Part shown: positions 14,796 to 25,223 of the stretch, one piece after another
How the letters are laid out: each line of letters starts with the position of its first letter
How positions within the stretch are numbered: the stretch's first letter is position 1
Source of the DNA: Mycolicibacterium chubuense NBB4
GTDB taxonomy: Bacteria > Actinomycetota > Actinomycetes > Mycobacteriales > Mycobacteriaceae
NCBI RefSeq assembly: GCF_000266905.1
Contig: NC_018027.1
Location: 2,294,001-2,358,000 of the forward strand
Reading direction: 5' to 3'
Length of the DNA stretch: 64,000 bases
The notes under the pieces: generated by a model
What the model was told of the DNA's origin: nothing
Database searches by the model: none
What the model saw: the letters and a program-made list of their open reading frames with translations, nothing else
Made by a program: the position numbers and the translations under genes

Positions 14796-17111
14796 TCAGG
14801 ACGGCTCGACCGCGACGCTCACCAGGCCCAGAACATCATCGGGGTTCACCGGCCTGCCGAAGTAAAAGCCCTGGCCCACATCGCATCCGTGCTTACGCAG
14901 CCACGCCGCCGTCCAGGCGTCCTCGACACCTTCCGCGACCAGGGTGACGCCGAGGTCATGCGTGAGGTCGATGACGGCGCGAACGACCGCGGCGGCGCGG
15001 TCGTCACTGGCGACCGACGCGATGAAGTGGCTGTCGAGCTTGACCTCGTCGATCGGCAGGTCGCGAAGATAGGACAGCGCGGAGTATCCGCTCCCGAAAT
15101 CGTCGATCGCCACTCGGATCCCGTGGTGCCGCAATGCCTGAAGGACTTCGGTCACCACACCGAGCTCGTTGAGGATCAGGTCTTCGGTGATCTCGACGGT
15201 CAGCATCTCGGCGGGCAGACCGCGCCGCTTCAACGCCAGACACAGTGCGTCCGGCAGCTCCGTGTCGCGCAGGAACGGCGCAAAGAGATTGATTGCCATG
15301 GGTATTCGGACTCCGGACGCCGTCCACCGCGCGGTGTCGTCGAGCGCCTTCGCGAGCACCAGGTCGGTCACCGGGCGCATCAGCCCATGCTCTCGCACCA
15401 ATGACATGAAGGCGTCCGGCAGCAGCAGGCCGAGTTGCGGGTGCTGCCATCTCAGCAACGCCTCCACCCCGACGATGCGCCCGGTGCGCAGGTCGAACTT
15501 GGGCTGGTACACCAGATTCAATTGCGCGTCGTCGATGGCGTTGCGCAATTCGCCCAGCAGCCGGAGCTGCGCGGCACCGCCGCGGGAACCCGGCTGACCG
15601 TCCCGGCCCGGCGAGTCGACGACATCGGGTGCGCTCAGCGCGGTGTCCTGGCTGAAGGTGTGCACGCGCGAGGAACGTGATCGCTTGGCCGCGTACATCG
15701 CGATGTCCGCGCGTTCGACCAACGCCTCGGGGGTGAGCTCCCGCTCGTCGGGCGCAGCCACGGCCACTCCGACACTCGGCCGCATCAACATGTCCTGTCC
15801 GTCGACGACGAATGGCTCGCCGAAGGCGTCGACCACGCGCTTGGCGATCAGGTGTGAGTCGGCGGCGTCGCCTTCGAGCAGGAGCGCGAACTCGTCACCA
15901 CCGAGTCGCGCGATGGTGTCGCCGGGACGCACGCAGCCGCAGATGCGCCGACCCACGTGCACCAGCAGGTTGTCGGCCACCGGGTGGCCCAGGCTGTCGT
16001 TGACCAGCTTGAAGTCGTCGAGATCGATCGACACCACCGCGACCGAACCGCCGTGCCGCTCCCGCAGCATCATCGCGTGCGCCAACCGATCGTGGAACAG
16101 GATTCGGTTGGCCAGCCCGGTCAGCGGGTCTTGCAGCGCCTGCTGTGCCGCCACCGACAGCAGTCGCCGGTTCTCCCAGGCCGCGACGGCCTGTCGCAGG
16201 CACACTGCGACCACCACGATCGGTACCACGACGGCTTCCAGGCCGGACATGACGACAGCGGGTCCGATGGTGCCGGCCAGCAGCAGCGGAACGTAGGGCA
16301 GCCACAGTGACGAATTCGACGGGAGCGACACCGTGGGCGGCAGAGGCGGCGGTGCCTTGTGGCCTACCCGTGCCGCGGCGATGAAGGCGACAAGGGAAGC
16401 AGCCCAGCCGATGTCGACCCAGTTTCCGAGGCCGTACCTGTCCGTGGCCACGAGGTAGGCGAACGCGAGGTCGGTGATCGTGGCCACACCGACCGCAATC
16501 GTGATCAACGTCAACACGGTGCGCTGACCGACTTTGCTCCGAGCGAGGACGGTGACGGCGATCGCGAGGGCGGCCACGTCGGCGATCGGATAGATCAGGG
16601 CGAGGGCGAGCGAGAACCGGTCGTCACGGTAGGTGTCGTAGACCCGATGCAACGAGAGCATCCACGCAAGCAGGAAGGTGCACAGCGCCACCGTCGCGCC
16701 GTCGAGTGCGGTCCGCAAACGCGACCGCCACGTCGGCTCTGACGGGAACTGGACCATGGCCACCGCGGCCAAGAGCGTGAAGGCCACGTAGAAGAGGTCC
16801 GCCGGTGACGGGTAGGGCACCCAGCCCAGCACATGCACGCAGAAGAACCACAAGCCGTCGCCGAGAGCCCACGCCGTGAGCGCAACAGCCAGGATGGCCC
16901 AGGCGGCGCGCAGACGCCCTTCGGCCGACCTGGCTGTGACCGCCGAGCACACGGCAGCATACGTCGACAGCGCGAAGCTGGTGAGATCGTCGAAGATCTG
17001 CACCGGCCGACTGTCCCCAGCGACGACGAGCGCGATAGCCAGCACGAAGGCCACGGCAGCCGGCGCCGCAATCGACGGCCACACCCGAGGTGACTGCCGG
17101 TCAGTGTCCAC
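14796..17111 (-). CDS. Membrane GGDEF-EAL cyclic-di-GMP enzyme
   Basis: 771 residues. Residues 1-310 hold roughly nine hydrophobic helices (a membrane sensor of unknown ligand), followed by a GGDEF domain with an intact GGDEF signature at 404-408 (RLGGDEFALL) and an EAL domain with EAL at 550-552 (GVEALLRWQHP), IDDFGSGYSALSYL and VAEGVED. Both catalytic motifs are intact, so it could make and break cyclic-di-GMP, like mycobacterial DcpA-type bifunctional proteins. GTG start at 17111 with AGGAG 4 nt upstream. The 126 nt before it carry a weak hairpin (ACCGAC-gcta-GTCGGT, 17188-17203) that may end the upstream exporter transcript. Confidence 0.9.
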   Translation of the reverse strand: MDTDRQSPRVWPSIAAPAAVAFVLAIALVVAGDSRPVQIFDDLTSFALSTYAAVCSAVTARSAEGRLRAAWAILAVALTAWALGDGLWFFCVHVLGWVPYPSPADLFYVAFTLLAAVAMVQFPSEPTWRSRLRTALDGATVALCTFLLAWMLSLHRVYDTYRDDRFSLALALIYPIADVAALAIAVTVLARSKVGQRTVLTLITIAVGVATITDLAFAYLVATDRYGLGNWVDIGWAASLVAFIAAARVGHKAPPPLPPTVSLPSNSSLWLPYVPLLLAGTIGPAVVMSGLEAVVVPIVVVAVCLRQAVAAWENRRLLSVAAQQALQDPLTGLANRILFHDRLAHAMMLRERHGGSVAVVSIDLDDFKLVNDSLGHPVADNLLVHVGRRICGCVRPGDTIARLGGDEFALLLEGDAADSHLIAKRVVDAFGEPFVVDGQDMLMRPSVGVAVAAPDERELTPEALVERADIAMYAAKRSRSSRVHTFSQDTALSAPDVVDSPGRDGQPGSRGGAAQLRLLGELRNAIDDAQLNLVYQPKFDLRTGRIVGVEALLRWQHPQLGLLLPDAFMSLVREHGLMRPVTDLVLAKALDDTARWTASGVRIPMAINLFAPFLRDTELPDALCLALKRRGLPAEMLTVEITEDLILNELGVVTEVLQALRHHGIRVAIDDFGSGYSALSYLRDLPIDEVKLDSHFIASVASDDRAAAVVRAVIDLTHDLGVTLVAEGVEDAWTAAWLRKHGCDVGQGFYFGRPVNPDDVLGLVSVAVEPS

Positions 17112-17237
17112 GACGCTCCTATGACTTACCGTGTAACGCCTTGCTCCGTTCCGCTGAGCAAATGGGTGACCATAGAACGCAGAGAATACCGACGCTAGTC
17201 GGTCGATACCCCGGTGGGTAGGCGATCGCGGTAGAGC

Positions 17238-18980
17238 TCACCGCTCGGGAGCAGACAGTGCCTGCCTGATCTCTGTGACGTCTCCGGACGCGAACGCGGG
17301 CAGGGAGGCCTTCGGCGGCGAGGTGTCCGGCCGATTCGCGTCGGCCAGCCCGGTCAATGCGGCGGCCAGTGCCCGGCCGTCCTCGCGGGTCAGCGGTGGC
17401 GCGGCCGCGGAGCTCTGGATCTGCCAGCACGCCGCGAGCATCCGGTAGGTGAGTCGTTGGGCGGCCGTCACCGCGGGCCACATCAGTTCGGCGGATCGCC
17501 GGGCGTCGGCACCGCTTTCCATCGCCGCGTCGTAGGCGGTCAGTAGCGAGATGGCGCGGGTCTGCGCATCACGCCGGGCGGCACGCGCACCGTCGGTGGT
17601 GACAGCGCCCGACGCCAGGTGCGGAGCCAACGCGGCCAGCGCGGCGAGCGATGCCGTCATCGCCGTCCGGAGACGGGCGGCGTGGTAGCCGCGCCCGGTG
17701 ATGTACAGCACCGCCAGCGCCACCGCGCATCCGGTGAGGGTGTCGACGCCGCGGGCGAGAAGCAGGCCGCCCACGTCGTCGACGTGCCTGCCTCCGGAGG
17801 CGATGGTCAGCGCGGTCGGGGTGATCACCACGGTGGCCAGGGCTTAGTTGCGGACCACCAGCATCTCGATCAGGAACTGCATGACCAGCAACAGCGGCGC
17901 CAGCCAGAGACCCTGCGGATGCACGGCGAGTATGACGCCGGCGAGCGCGAGACCGGCCCAGGTGCCGACCAGCCGCTGCAGCCCGCGCACCACCGTGCGT
18001 CGGCGGTCGAATCCGTTGTGCAGCACCAGCACCGCCGCGGCGATCGCCCAGTATCCGCGTTCGATTCCGAGAGTGGTGGCGATCGCCCCGGCGCACAGCG
18101 CCGCCACCGCGGTTTGACCTGCCACTCGACGGGGATGAGAAGCGCTCAGGGCCGACGACACGAGACGTGCACTGCTCGGTCTGCCCAGGGGCATCTCGTC
18201 CTGGCTGGGCACCTCGTCCGCTGGGGTGGCGCCGCCGCCGGCGCTGCCGCCGCTCACGAGATCGGCGAACATGGCGTGCAGTCGATGATTCGTGGCGCGC
18301 AGCCGCTGCAGCCCCGCACTTCTGCCCGGACGCGTGGGTTGGAAGTTGACCAGCACGACCCAGGATTCGTGCAGCGCCCGCGCGGCGGCGTCGATCGCCC
18401 GGTTCTCGCCGGCCGTGCCGACGTCGCGTGCCAGGCGCGACACGGCCCGTTGCGCCGCAGCGACCGCCGCGCGTTCGGGACCGCGGAACCGCACCAGCGC
18501 GCCCGACATGTGCACCAGCCATGAGAAGGCGCCGCCACACAGCACGAGAAGACCCAGGCGCCAGGGACTTTCGTGCTCGACGGAGATGCCGACCCCAGCC
18601 GCGCAGGCCAGCGCGAACATGTAGGCCCCGGGCGGGCCGACCATCAGTGCGTTGCAGATCAACACCGCCACGGCGGCGATGGCAGACGTGGTCAGCACGC
18701 CGACCCAGGGGATGGTGGCGGCCCAGTCGCCGAGGGTGACCGCCGCCGCCAAGGCGAGCGCGATGAGGGCCAATTCGCGCGCCCGGTACAGGTACGGCCT
18801 GCCGCTGCCGTACAGGGCGGTGAAGCCACCGATCGTGGCGGTCAGACCCGCTGCGACGTCACCGAGGAGCCAGCCCGTGGCGACCGGCACCGCCATGCAG
18901 ACGCCGGCGCGCAGCGCGAACGGCCACCGTCCGGTGAGCCGATTGACCGCGACGATGTCGCGCAGGATGGCGGGTGGCAC
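17238..18980 (-). pseudogene. FUSC-family exporter interrupted by one in-frame stop
   Basis: Read through, this is a 580-residue FUSC/aromatic-acid-exporter-like membrane protein: N-terminal helical bundle (residues 20-170), a cytosolic region, then a second bundle with HNGFDRRRTVVRGLQRLVGTWAGL. A TAA at 17844-17846 falls after LVVRN and before ALATVVITPTAL, where the family normally carries an aromatic codon; the frame continues unbroken for 197 more residues with the expected second-bundle sequence. TAC or TAT to TAA is a one-base change. Either a recent nonsense mutation or a sequencing error. The upstream part alone would be 378 residues, lacking most of the second bundle; the downstream part could restart at GTG 17831 but lacks a ribosome site. 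Confidence 0.8.
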
Positions 18981-19123
18981 CCGTCCAGGGTAGGGGGGTC
19001 CAGGACCAGGTTAGCTATAGACCTAAAGGACTACTCGCTCAGATGGGCTACCACCGCTCAGTGGCAACGGAATTCAAATCTGATAATCCGGTCAATTGTG
19101 GTTTGCGAGCCGACGAATCGTCC

Positions 19124-19135
19124 TAGTCTGTGCCG
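19124..19135 (+). promoter_or_regulatory. Leaderless promoter of the lipase-like gene
   Basis: TAGTCT (19124-19129) followed by 6 nt and ATG at 19136. No ribosome site precedes the ATG. TTGCGA at 19103-19108 could be the -35, with a short 15-nt spacer. Confidence 0.45.
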
Positions 19136-20368
19136 ATGAATCTGCGCCACGACGGCGAGCGCGTCGCGCGGGTGATGAGATCACAAGCGCGGTGGTACGC
19201 GCATGCCCGTCTCGACGACTACCTGGTGGCCACGTGCACCGTCTCGGCGTCACTGCCGGTCGTCGGGCGGTTCGTCGAGCCGGTCGGGGGTCTCACGACG
19301 CTGGGCTTGTGGGGCACCCGTTACCTGCCGGATTTCCTCGCCGCGGCACGGACCAGGCTCGACCCGGCCGGGGGCGCGCGGCGCCGCCACAACCGCGAGC
19401 TCGCCGCCGGTTTGATGACCGACGGTCTGCGCCACATCGTGGCGCCCGACATGCTCGGGGATCCGGCGCCGGCAGCCGAGCCCGGCCCGCCGTGGCGGCA
19501 CGCGCAGCGGCACCGGCGGGCGGTGTACCGAACCTCGGTGCGCTACGGCGATGCGCCCGGGCAGCTCCTGGATGTGTGGCGTCGCGCAGATCTCACCGGT
19601 GCCGCGCCGGTGCTGCTCTTCGTCCCCGGTGGCGCCTGGGTCTTCGGCAGCCGTGTCCTGCAGGGGCACGCGTTGATGGCGCATCTGGCCGAGAGGGGCT
19701 GGGTGTGCCTGTCGATGCAGTATCGGACCAGCCCTCGTCATCGGTGGCCGCGCCAGATCATGGATGTCAAGGCGGCGGTGGCCTGGGCGCGTGCACGCGC
19801 TGACGAGTTCGGCGGGGACAACGGCTTCGTGGCGGTGGCAGGGTGCTCGGCCGGCGGACACATGGCGGCGTTGGTCGGCCTCACGCCTGGTGAGCGGCAG
19901 TGGGAGGCCGAAATCGGCCCGTCGGCCGACACGAGTGTGGACGCGGTCGTCTCCCTCTACGGGCGCTACGACTGGCAGGACCGATCGACTCCGGAACGCG
20001 ACCGGTTCATGGAATTCCTCGAACGCGTGGTGGTCAAGCGGCGCCAGGCGGATCGACCCGAGGTGTTCCGTGCCGCGTCGCCGGTGACACGTCTGCACAG
20101 CGCGGCGCCGCCGTTTCTGGTGATCCACGGGGACAGCGACGTCATCATCCCGGTCGCCGAGGCGCGTCGCTTCGTCCAGCGACTGCGGGAGGTCTCCACT
20201 CAACCGGTCGGCTATGTCGAATTACCCGGCGCCGGACATGGATTCGATCTCACAGACAGCGTGCGGACGAGTGCGTCCGTGCGCGCGATCGGCGTGTTCC
20301 TCGACCACGTCTACCGCAACCGCCCCGGGACGGCCGCGACCGGAGCCGCCGTCGCCGCCGGTGTCTAG
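19136..20368 (+). CDS. Alpha/beta-hydrolase, lipase/esterase (Lip-like)
   Basis: A 410-residue hydrolase of the hormone-sensitive-lipase-like group. After a 130-residue N-terminal extension come the oxyanion region VPGGAWVFGS (a variant of HGGGW that lacks the His), the nucleophile elbow AGCSAGGHM, a catalytic Asp in HGDSDVIIP and His in GAGHGFD. This matches mycobacterial Lip esterases acting on acyl lipids; substrate unknown. ATG at 19136 fits a leaderless start; a GTG at 19130 would lie right after the -10 box. The stop overlaps that of the convergent GAF-ANTAR gene (shared CTAG). Confidence 0.83.
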   Translation: MNLRHDGERVARVMRSQARWYAHARLDDYLVATCTVSASLPVVGRFVEPVGGLTTLGLWGTRYLPDFLAAARTRLDPAGGARRRHNRELAAGLMTDGLRHIVAPDMLGDPAPAAEPGPPWRHAQRHRRAVYRTSVRYGDAPGQLLDVWRRADLTGAAPVLLFVPGGAWVFGSRVLQGHALMAHLAERGWVCLSMQYRTSPRHRWPRQIMDVKAAVAWARARADEFGGDNGFVAVAGCSAGGHMAALVGLTPGERQWEAEIGPSADTSVDAVVSLYGRYDWQDRSTPERDRFMEFLERVVVKRRQADRPEVFRAASPVTRLHSAAPPFLVIHGDSDVIIPVAEARRFVQRLREVSTQPVGYVELPGAGHGFDLTDSVRTSASVRAIGVFLDHVYRNRPGTAATGAAVAAGV

Positions 20369-21156
20369 CTGGGCACCTGCCCGGTGGTCGCGATCATCTC
20401 GGCGATGGCGACCACTTTCCGGTTGACCCGCTGCGAGATCTCGACGAGCATCTCGAACGCCGCGTCTGCGGTGATGCGGTGTCGCTCCATCAGAATGCCT
20501 TTGGCCTGACCGATCAGGTCCCGGTTGGCGACGGCACGACGCAACTGTTCGCTGCGCTGAACGTCGGCCAGGGCGAGCGCGGCGTGGGTACTGAGCAGCT
20601 GCGCCGTCTGATGCGCTGCGGGCGCGGTGAAGGCCTGCGGCGTCGACCCGTAGAGGCTCAGCGAACCCAGCCGCCGGTCGTTGATCCACAGCGGCAGACA
20701 CAACATCGAGCCCACGCTCAGCTCGATGGCCAACCGGGTGAACTCCGGCCACCGGCTCTCGGTGGTCATGTCGTCGATGTCCACGGTGACCTGGTCGCGG
20801 GAGGCGTCGACGCACGGCCCCTCGCCGGTTTCCTGCTGCAGCGCATCCAGGCGGGGTGGGGCGGCCCCGCGCACCACCTGCGGGACGAATCTGCCCTTCT
20901 CGAACAGGTTCAGACCGGCGGCTTCGCAGCCCTCGACCATCCCGATCGCCATGTCGAGGACGGCGACGAGAGTGCTGTCGAGGTCACCGTCGGGCACGCG
21001 CAGCGCGCGGCCCAATTGATCGAGGCTGCTCCAGGCGAGATCGCTGAGGTCGGCCAGTTCGTCGCTCACGCGGACGTCGCGCGGCTTCGGCGCGTACGGG
21101 CTGCCGAACGAAGGGAGACCGTCACCCGAGGGCAGCGCAGAGGATCTGCTCACCAC
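20365..21156 (-). CDS. GAF-ANTAR RNA-binding regulator
   Basis: About 263 residues: an N-terminal GAF domain (around 55-190, with LDALQQETGEGPCVDA and SMLCLPLWINDRRLGSLSLYG) and a C-terminal ANTAR domain (RDLIGQAKGILMERHRITADAAFEMLVEIS). ANTAR proteins bind paired hairpins in nascent RNA and prevent transcription termination; the GAF domain senses an unknown signal. Several start codons are possible (TTG 21165, GTG 21156, GTG 21153); I use GTG 21156. Stop codons overlap those of the lipase-like gene. A second GAF-ANTAR protein lies at 44896. Confidence 0.85.
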   Translation of the reverse strand: MVSRSSALPSGDGLPSFGSPYAPKPRDVRVSDELADLSDLAWSSLDQLGRALRVPDGDLDSTLVAVLDMAIGMVEGCEAAGLNLFEKGRFVPQVVRGAAPPRLDALQQETGEGPCVDASRDQVTVDIDDMTTESRWPEFTRLAIELSVGSMLCLPLWINDRRLGSLSLYGSTPQAFTAPAAHQTAQLLSTHAALALADVQRSEQLRRAVANRDLIGQAKGILMERHRITADAAFEMLVEISQRVNRKVVAIAEMIATTGQVPS

Positions 21157-21465
21157 GCCATTCAAGCAATCGAGCGTCGTCTCCGCCTCCGAAGCGAGGC
21201 GTTTAAACCATTACGTGTCGGTCAGGGCGCCTACAGTGGTCCTCGGCGTCTCTGAACGCCCTCACCGTTCAGCCCGAGCGGTTCTTCAGCCCGGTCCCTC
21301 GACGTCGGCATCGTGCGCGTGCAGCCCCTTGCGTGCCCGCCGATCGTCGTCGGTGCCTGGTCACGGCAGATTGCCGGTCCGCTCCACGCGGAATTGAGTG
21401 CCCGCTCACGTGTAGACAACGCTGCGCGCGACGAACGCTCACGGACCCCTCCGGGAGGTTCATCC
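21157..21465. other. Intergenic region between GAF-ANTAR and sigma-factor genes
   Basis: 309 bases between divergent genes. It contains the 8-bp palindrome GTTTAAAC near 21194 and a good ribosome site GGGAGG (21453-21458) for the sigma factor. I looked for a SigF-type promoter (GTTT, 15-17 nt, GGGTA) and found none on the plus strand. No small gene is convincing here. Confidence 0.5.
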
Positions 21466-22305
21466 ATGACCACCTATCAGCTCGGCGCCACCCTCGACCC
21501 CCGTCCTCAACGCGCGACCACACACCAGGTCACACGCCTCGAGACGACCCCCTCCTCGGTCGACGAGGATGGCATCCACGACATGTTCCACCTGCTCGCC
21601 GCGGCGGCGAAGACGTCACACGAGTACATCCGCCTGCGCGAAGCCATCGTCGAGCGGTGCCTGCCGCTGGCCGAGAACATCGCGCGCCGCTACGCGCGGC
21701 GCGGAATGGAGATGGACGACCTGACGCAGGTCGCCCGCGTGGGACTGCTCGCCGCCGTCGACAGATTCGACGTGAGCAGAGGCAGCACGTTCATCGGCTT
21801 CGCCGTCCCCACCATCATGGGGGAGGTTCGCCGGCACTTCCGCGATCACGCATGGACCGTCCACGTGCCGCGCCGGATCCGGGATCGGCACGTCGCCATC
21901 ACGAAGGCCACGGTCAATCTGACGCAGACGCTGCAACGGGCCCCCACGGCCACGGAACTGTCCGGGGCGCTCGGCATCGACCGCGACGAGGTGATCGAGA
22001 GCCTCGTGGCCGCCGACGCCTATTCGCCGCCGTCGCTGGATCGCCCGGTGGAAGGCTCCGACGGACGGTCCACGGTCGGTGACGCCATCGGCGTGATCGA
22101 CAGCCGGCTGGATCACATCACCGACCGCGTGGCACTCGAACCGCTCATCGCGGCGTTGACCGAGCGGCAGCGGGAGGTCCTGTACCTGCGGTTCTTCGCG
22201 TCGATGACGCAGTCGCAGATCGCCGAGCGCATCGGAGTGTCGCAGATGCATGTGTCTCGCATCCTGGCGGCGACGCTGCGCGAGCTTCGCGCGCAACTCG
22301 AGTAG
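21466..22305 (+). CDS. SigF/SigB-family alternative sigma factor
   Basis: A 279-residue group 3 sigma factor. Region 2 is seen in LPLAENIARRYARRGMEMDDLTQVARVGLLAAVDRF and FIGFAVPTIMGEVRRHFRDHAW, region 3 in RAPTATELSGALGIDRDEV, and region 4 with its helix-turn-helix in LTERQREVLYLRFFASMTQSQIAERIGVSQMHVSRIL. SigF-type factors drive general stress responses and are held by RsbW-like anti-sigma factors. In mycobacteria the main sigF follows rsbW/usfX; no such gene adjoins this one, so it is probably a paralog. ATG at 21466 with GGGAGG 7 nt upstream. Two MEDS regulators with anti-sigma and STAS-like domains lie 3.5 kb away. Confidence 0.88.
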   Translation: MTTYQLGATLDPRPQRATTHQVTRLETTPSSVDEDGIHDMFHLLAAAAKTSHEYIRLREAIVERCLPLAENIARRYARRGMEMDDLTQVARVGLLAAVDRFDVSRGSTFIGFAVPTIMGEVRRHFRDHAWTVHVPRRIRDRHVAITKATVNLTQTLQRAPTATELSGALGIDRDEVIESLVAADAYSPPSLDRPVEGSDGRSTVGDAIGVIDSRLDHITDRVALEPLIAALTERQREVLYLRFFASMTQSQIAERIGVSQMHVSRILAATLRELRAQLE

Positions 22306-22310
22306 CCGGC

Positions 22311-22478
22311 TCAGCCGCCGCCGACCACCCGCGCGTGGGGTGCCACCGTGAACCGCAGACCGTCGTCGGTCTCCTCAGGTTCCACCTGCACCTCACGGCC
22401 GCACTCCGGACACGTCGCGGCGCGGTCGGCGGGTGGGTCGCTGGACAGTTCGCGACGGCTTCCGGGGCACTCGTCCAT
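22311..22478 (-). CDS. Small Cys-containing protein, possible zinc ribbon
   Basis: A 55-residue protein with C4 and a CPEC pair (C23, C26), then an acidic loop (EVQVEPEETDDG) and a beta-like end (LRFTVAPHARVV). Three cysteines are one short of a usual four-ligand zinc ribbon, so a His or a dimer would be needed. AGGAG 7 nt before the ATG supports translation. It lies 74 nt downstream of modC on the same strand and 5 nt from the convergent sigma gene. Function unknown. Confidence 0.6.
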   Translation of the reverse strand: MDECPGSRRELSSDPPADRAATCPECGREVQVEPEETDDGLRFTVAPHARVVGGG

Positions 22479-22552
22479 GCACGCTCCTGGCTTCGTTCTG
22501 GTCGGGGTGTGATCGGGTCTGGCAGGCGTCATACCCACGGCGGGCACTTCGA

Positions 22553-23632
22553 TCACCTGCCCAATGCCGGATGCAGGCTCACCTCCTGGGCCTTGACGAC
22601 GAAATACACCCTCTTGCCGGGCTCGAGGTCGAGGTCGGCGGCGGCCGCAGCGGTGACGTCGGCTGCCAGGCCGCTGCCGCCGTCGGGCTGCTCCGCGCCG
22701 CGTATGCGGACGGCGGTGCCGTGCACGTCGACTTCCGCGATGGTCACCGCGATCACGTTGCGTGGGCTGCCGTGCGGCGGGTCGAGGTGCACGGCCACAG
22801 CGCCGGGACGGAACAATCCGACCGCCGCAGCGCCGGGTTCGACCTCGCCCACGCCGGACAGGGTTGCACCCCAAGGGGTTTCGATCACCCCCGGTGCGGA
22901 CACGATGCCGGGAACCAGGTTGACCCCGGCGATCCGAGCAGCGAAGTCGCTGCGCGGCGCCGTCAGCACCGTGCGCGCTGCGCCGCTCTCCACGACGCGC
23001 CCGCTCTCCACGACGGCGACCCTGTCGGCGATCGCCAGCGCGTCGAGCAGATCGTGAGTGACGATGATCGCCGTGCGGCGCCGGTCGCGCAGCAGATCGC
23101 GCAGCAGCCGCCGCAGCGCCGGTGCCGCGGTGACATCGAGGGCCGCCATCGGTTCGTCGAGGAGCAGCAGTCGGGGCTCGGCGGCCAGTGCGCGGGCGAG
23201 GGCCACTCGCTGTGCCTGTCCTCCTGAGAGTTGCCTGGGCCGGCGGTCGGCCAGATGCGTTGCGTCGACGGCCTCGAGCCAGCGCCGCGCGGTCTGACGT
23301 GCCGCCGATCGGGAACGCCCCCTGCACCGGGGTGCATAGGCGACGTTGTCGGCGACGCTCATGTGAGGGAACAGCAGGGCCTGCTGGGTCAGCATGGCGA
23401 CCCCGCGCGCATGGGCAGGCACGAAGGTTCCCGTGCTGGTGTCGGTGACCACGCTGCCGCCGATCTCGACCCGGCCGCGGTCGGGCCTCAGCAGCCCGGC
23501 GATGATGTGCAGCAGCGTCGACTTGCCGGCGCCGTTGGGCCCGAGGACGGCCAGCACTTCGCCGTCGGGCAGCGTGAGGTCGAGGTCGACGTCGCGCTGC
23601 GTGAACCGCGTCTGAACCCGCAGGCCGGTCAC
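22553..23632 (-). CDS. modC: Molybdate ABC transporter ATPase ModC
   Basis: A 359-residue ATPase with Walker [10 protein letters not shown] (about 31-39), ABC signature [15 protein letters not shown], Walker [13 protein letters not shown] and switch His in IIVTHD. The C-terminal part (about 240-359) is a TOBE/Mop-like domain ending [11 protein letters not shown], typical of ModC, which couples ATP hydrolysis to molybdate or tungstate import through ModB. The GTG start overlaps the modB stop (GTGA), showing translational coupling. The long open extension upstream in this frame runs inside modB and modA and is not real. Confidence 0.92.
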   Translation of the reverse strand: MTGLRVQTRFTQRDVDLDLTLPDGEVLAVLGPNGAGKSTLLHIIAGLLRPDRGRVEIGGSVVTDTSTGTFVPAHARGVAMLTQQALLFPHMSVADNVAYAPRCRGRSRSAARQTARRWLEAVDATHLADRRPRQLSGGQAQRVALARALAAEPRLLLLDEPMAALDVTAAPALRRLLRDLLRDRRRTAIIVTHDLLDALAIADRVAVVESGRVVESGAARTVLTAPRSDFAARIAGVNLVPGIVSAPGVIETPWGATLSGVGEVEPGAAAVGLFRPGAVAVHLDPPHGSPRNVIAVTIAEVDVHGTAVRIRGAEQPDGGSGLAADVTAAAAADLDLEPGKRVYFVVKAQEVSLHPALGR

Positions 23633-24441
23633 AGCGGCCCCGTCAGGCGGCGGCCGGCCGAGGCGATCACGATCACCGCGGCAGTGACGATCAGCAACAG
23701 CGACAGCGCCACCGCGGCGTCGGCATCGGATTCCCGCTGAAGGTAGATCTCGAGGGGCAACGTGCGCGTGACGCCCTGCAGCGATCCGGCGAACGTCAAC
23801 GTCGCGCCGAACTCGCCCAGCGAACGGGCGAACGCCAGCACGGCACCCGACACCAGTCCGGGCATCACCAGCGGCACGGTGACGGTGCGCAGCACCGTCG
23901 TGGGGCGGGCTCCGAGGGTGGCGGCGACGTGCTCGTAGCCCGACCCCGCCGAACGCAGCGCCCCCTCCAGGCTGACCACCAGGAACGGCAGCGACACGAA
24001 CGACTGCGCCAGCACCACCGCTGCGGTGGAGAAGGCGATGCGAACACCCAGCGCCTCGAGCTGATAACCGAGAAGGCCCTGCCGGCCGAACGTGTACAGC
24101 AACGCGATTCCGCCGACAACCGGCGGCAGGACGAGTGGTAGCAGCACGAGGGCGCGCAGCAGCGACTGCCCGCGGAAGGTGCCCCGGGCCAGCGCCAGAG
24201 CCATCGGGACGCCCACCACCACGCACACGGCGGTACTGGCGGTTGCCGTCTTCAGGCTCAAAAGCAGGGCCGCGCGCGAGGATTCGGAGGTGATCAGCGG
24301 AACGAAGTGGGCCCAGTCGATCTTGAGCAGGATGGCGATCAGCGGCGTGACCACGAACAGCGCGCCGACCGTCGCGGGCACGTACACCCACGTCGGCACC
24401 GCGACGGCCACCACGCCGGTCGTGTCCCGGGAAAGCCTCAC
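23629..24441 (-). CDS. modB: Molybdate ABC transporter permease ModB
   Basis: A 270-residue inner-membrane permease with about five to six helices and the ABC permease EAA-type loop [26 protein letters not shown], which docks with Mod[17 protein letters not shown] is a strong ModB/CysT signature. GTG at 24441 overlaps the modA stop (GTGA), and its own stop overlaps the modC start in the same way. Confidence 0.92.
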   Translation of the reverse strand: MRLSRDTTGVVAVAVPTWVYVPATVGALFVVTPLIAILLKIDWAHFVPLITSESSRAALLLSLKTATASTAVCVVVGVPMALALARGTFRGQSLLRALVLLPLVLPPVVGGIALLYTFGRQGLLGYQLEALGVRIAFSTAAVVLAQSFVSLPFLVVSLEGALRSAGSGYEHVAATLGARPTTVLRTVTVPLVMPGLVSGAVLAFARSLGEFGATLTFAGSLQGVTRTLPLEIYLQRESDADAAVALSLLLIVTAAVIVIASAGRRLTGPL

Positions 24442-25223
24442 GGTGCGGCGAAGCCCGCGGCCGCCAGAGCCTCCCGGCCCTGCGGACCGGTGACGAGCTC
24501 GACGAACTCCCGTGCCGCAGCCGGGTTCGCCGCCTTCTGGAGCACCGCGATCGGGTAGGTGTTGACGGCGCCGCCGGCCTCGGGGAAGGGAACCGTCGTG
24601 ACTTTCTTCCCCGCGCCCTGGGCGTCGGTGACATAGACGAGGCCGGCGTCGGCCTGCCCGGAGGTGATCTTGCCGAGCACGTCGGTGACGGACGACTCCT
24701 CGCTCACCGGCGACAACGTGACGCCGGTGGCTTTCTCGACCTTCTCGGTCGCCGATCCGCAGGGCACCTGCGGTGCGCAGACCACCACCTGTACGCCGGG
24801 CTTCGCCAAGTCGGCGAAAGTCCTGACGCCCCTGGGGTTTCCGGGCGGGGTGACGATCGTCAGGGTGTTCGTGGCGAAGGGGACGGGCTCGCCGGTGACG
24901 TCGCCGGCGTCGACGACCTTGGCCATGTTGGTCGTGTCGGCGGAAGCGAACACATCGGCGGGTGCGCCCTGGGTGATCTGTGCGGCGAGGTCGGACGACC
25001 CCGCGAAGTCGAACGCGACCTTCGCGCCGGGATGGTCCCTTTCGAAACGCCGGCCGAGTTCGGTGAACGTCGACTTCAGCGACGCTGCGGCGAACACCGT
25101 GAGGTCGCCGGTCGCCGCAGGGGACGCGCCCGTCCTCGGCGCGGTGGCGGTCTGCGGCGACGAGCACGCCCCGACCAGTGCCATGGCGCAGGTCAGTGTC
25201 GCGACGCCGACGGCCCGCCTCAC
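24438..25223 (-). CDS. modA: Molybdate-binding lipoprotein ModA
   Basis: A 261-residue lipoprotein: signal peptide with lipobox LVGAC (Cys 20), then a periplasmic oxyanion-binding fold. The ModA hallmarks [17 protein letters not shown] and [26 protein letters not shown] supply the Ser residues that hold molybdate; further on are [25 protein letters not shown] and YPIAVLQ. It delivers molybdate to ModB/ModC. The GTG at 25223 overlaps the stop of the HTH-Mop gene (GTGA). Confidence 0.92.
   Translation of the reverse strand: MRRAVGVATLTCAMALVGACSSPQTATAPRTGASPAATGDLTVFAAASLKSTFTELGRRFERDHPGAKVAFDFAGSSDLAAQITQGAPADVFASADTTNMAKVVDAGDVTGEPVPFATNTLTIVTPPGNPRGVRTFADLAKPGVQVVVCAPQVPCGSATEKVEKATGVTLSPVSEESSVTDVLGKITSGQADAGLVYVTDAQGAGKKVTTVPFPEAGGAVNTYPIAVLQKAANPAAAREFVELVTGPQGREALAAAGFAAP

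Noticed and set aside
17238..17831. A separate 197-residue gene
   Set aside because: It is the C-terminal half of the FUSC protein, in the same frame after one stop codon.
21157..21465. SigF-type promoter before the sigma gene
   Set aside because: No GTTT plus GGGTA pair at 15-17 nt spacing was found on the plus strand.
22553..24634. One long frame fusing modC with upstream sequence
   Set aside because: The upstream part is out-of-frame modB and modA; the real modC GTG overlaps the modB stop.
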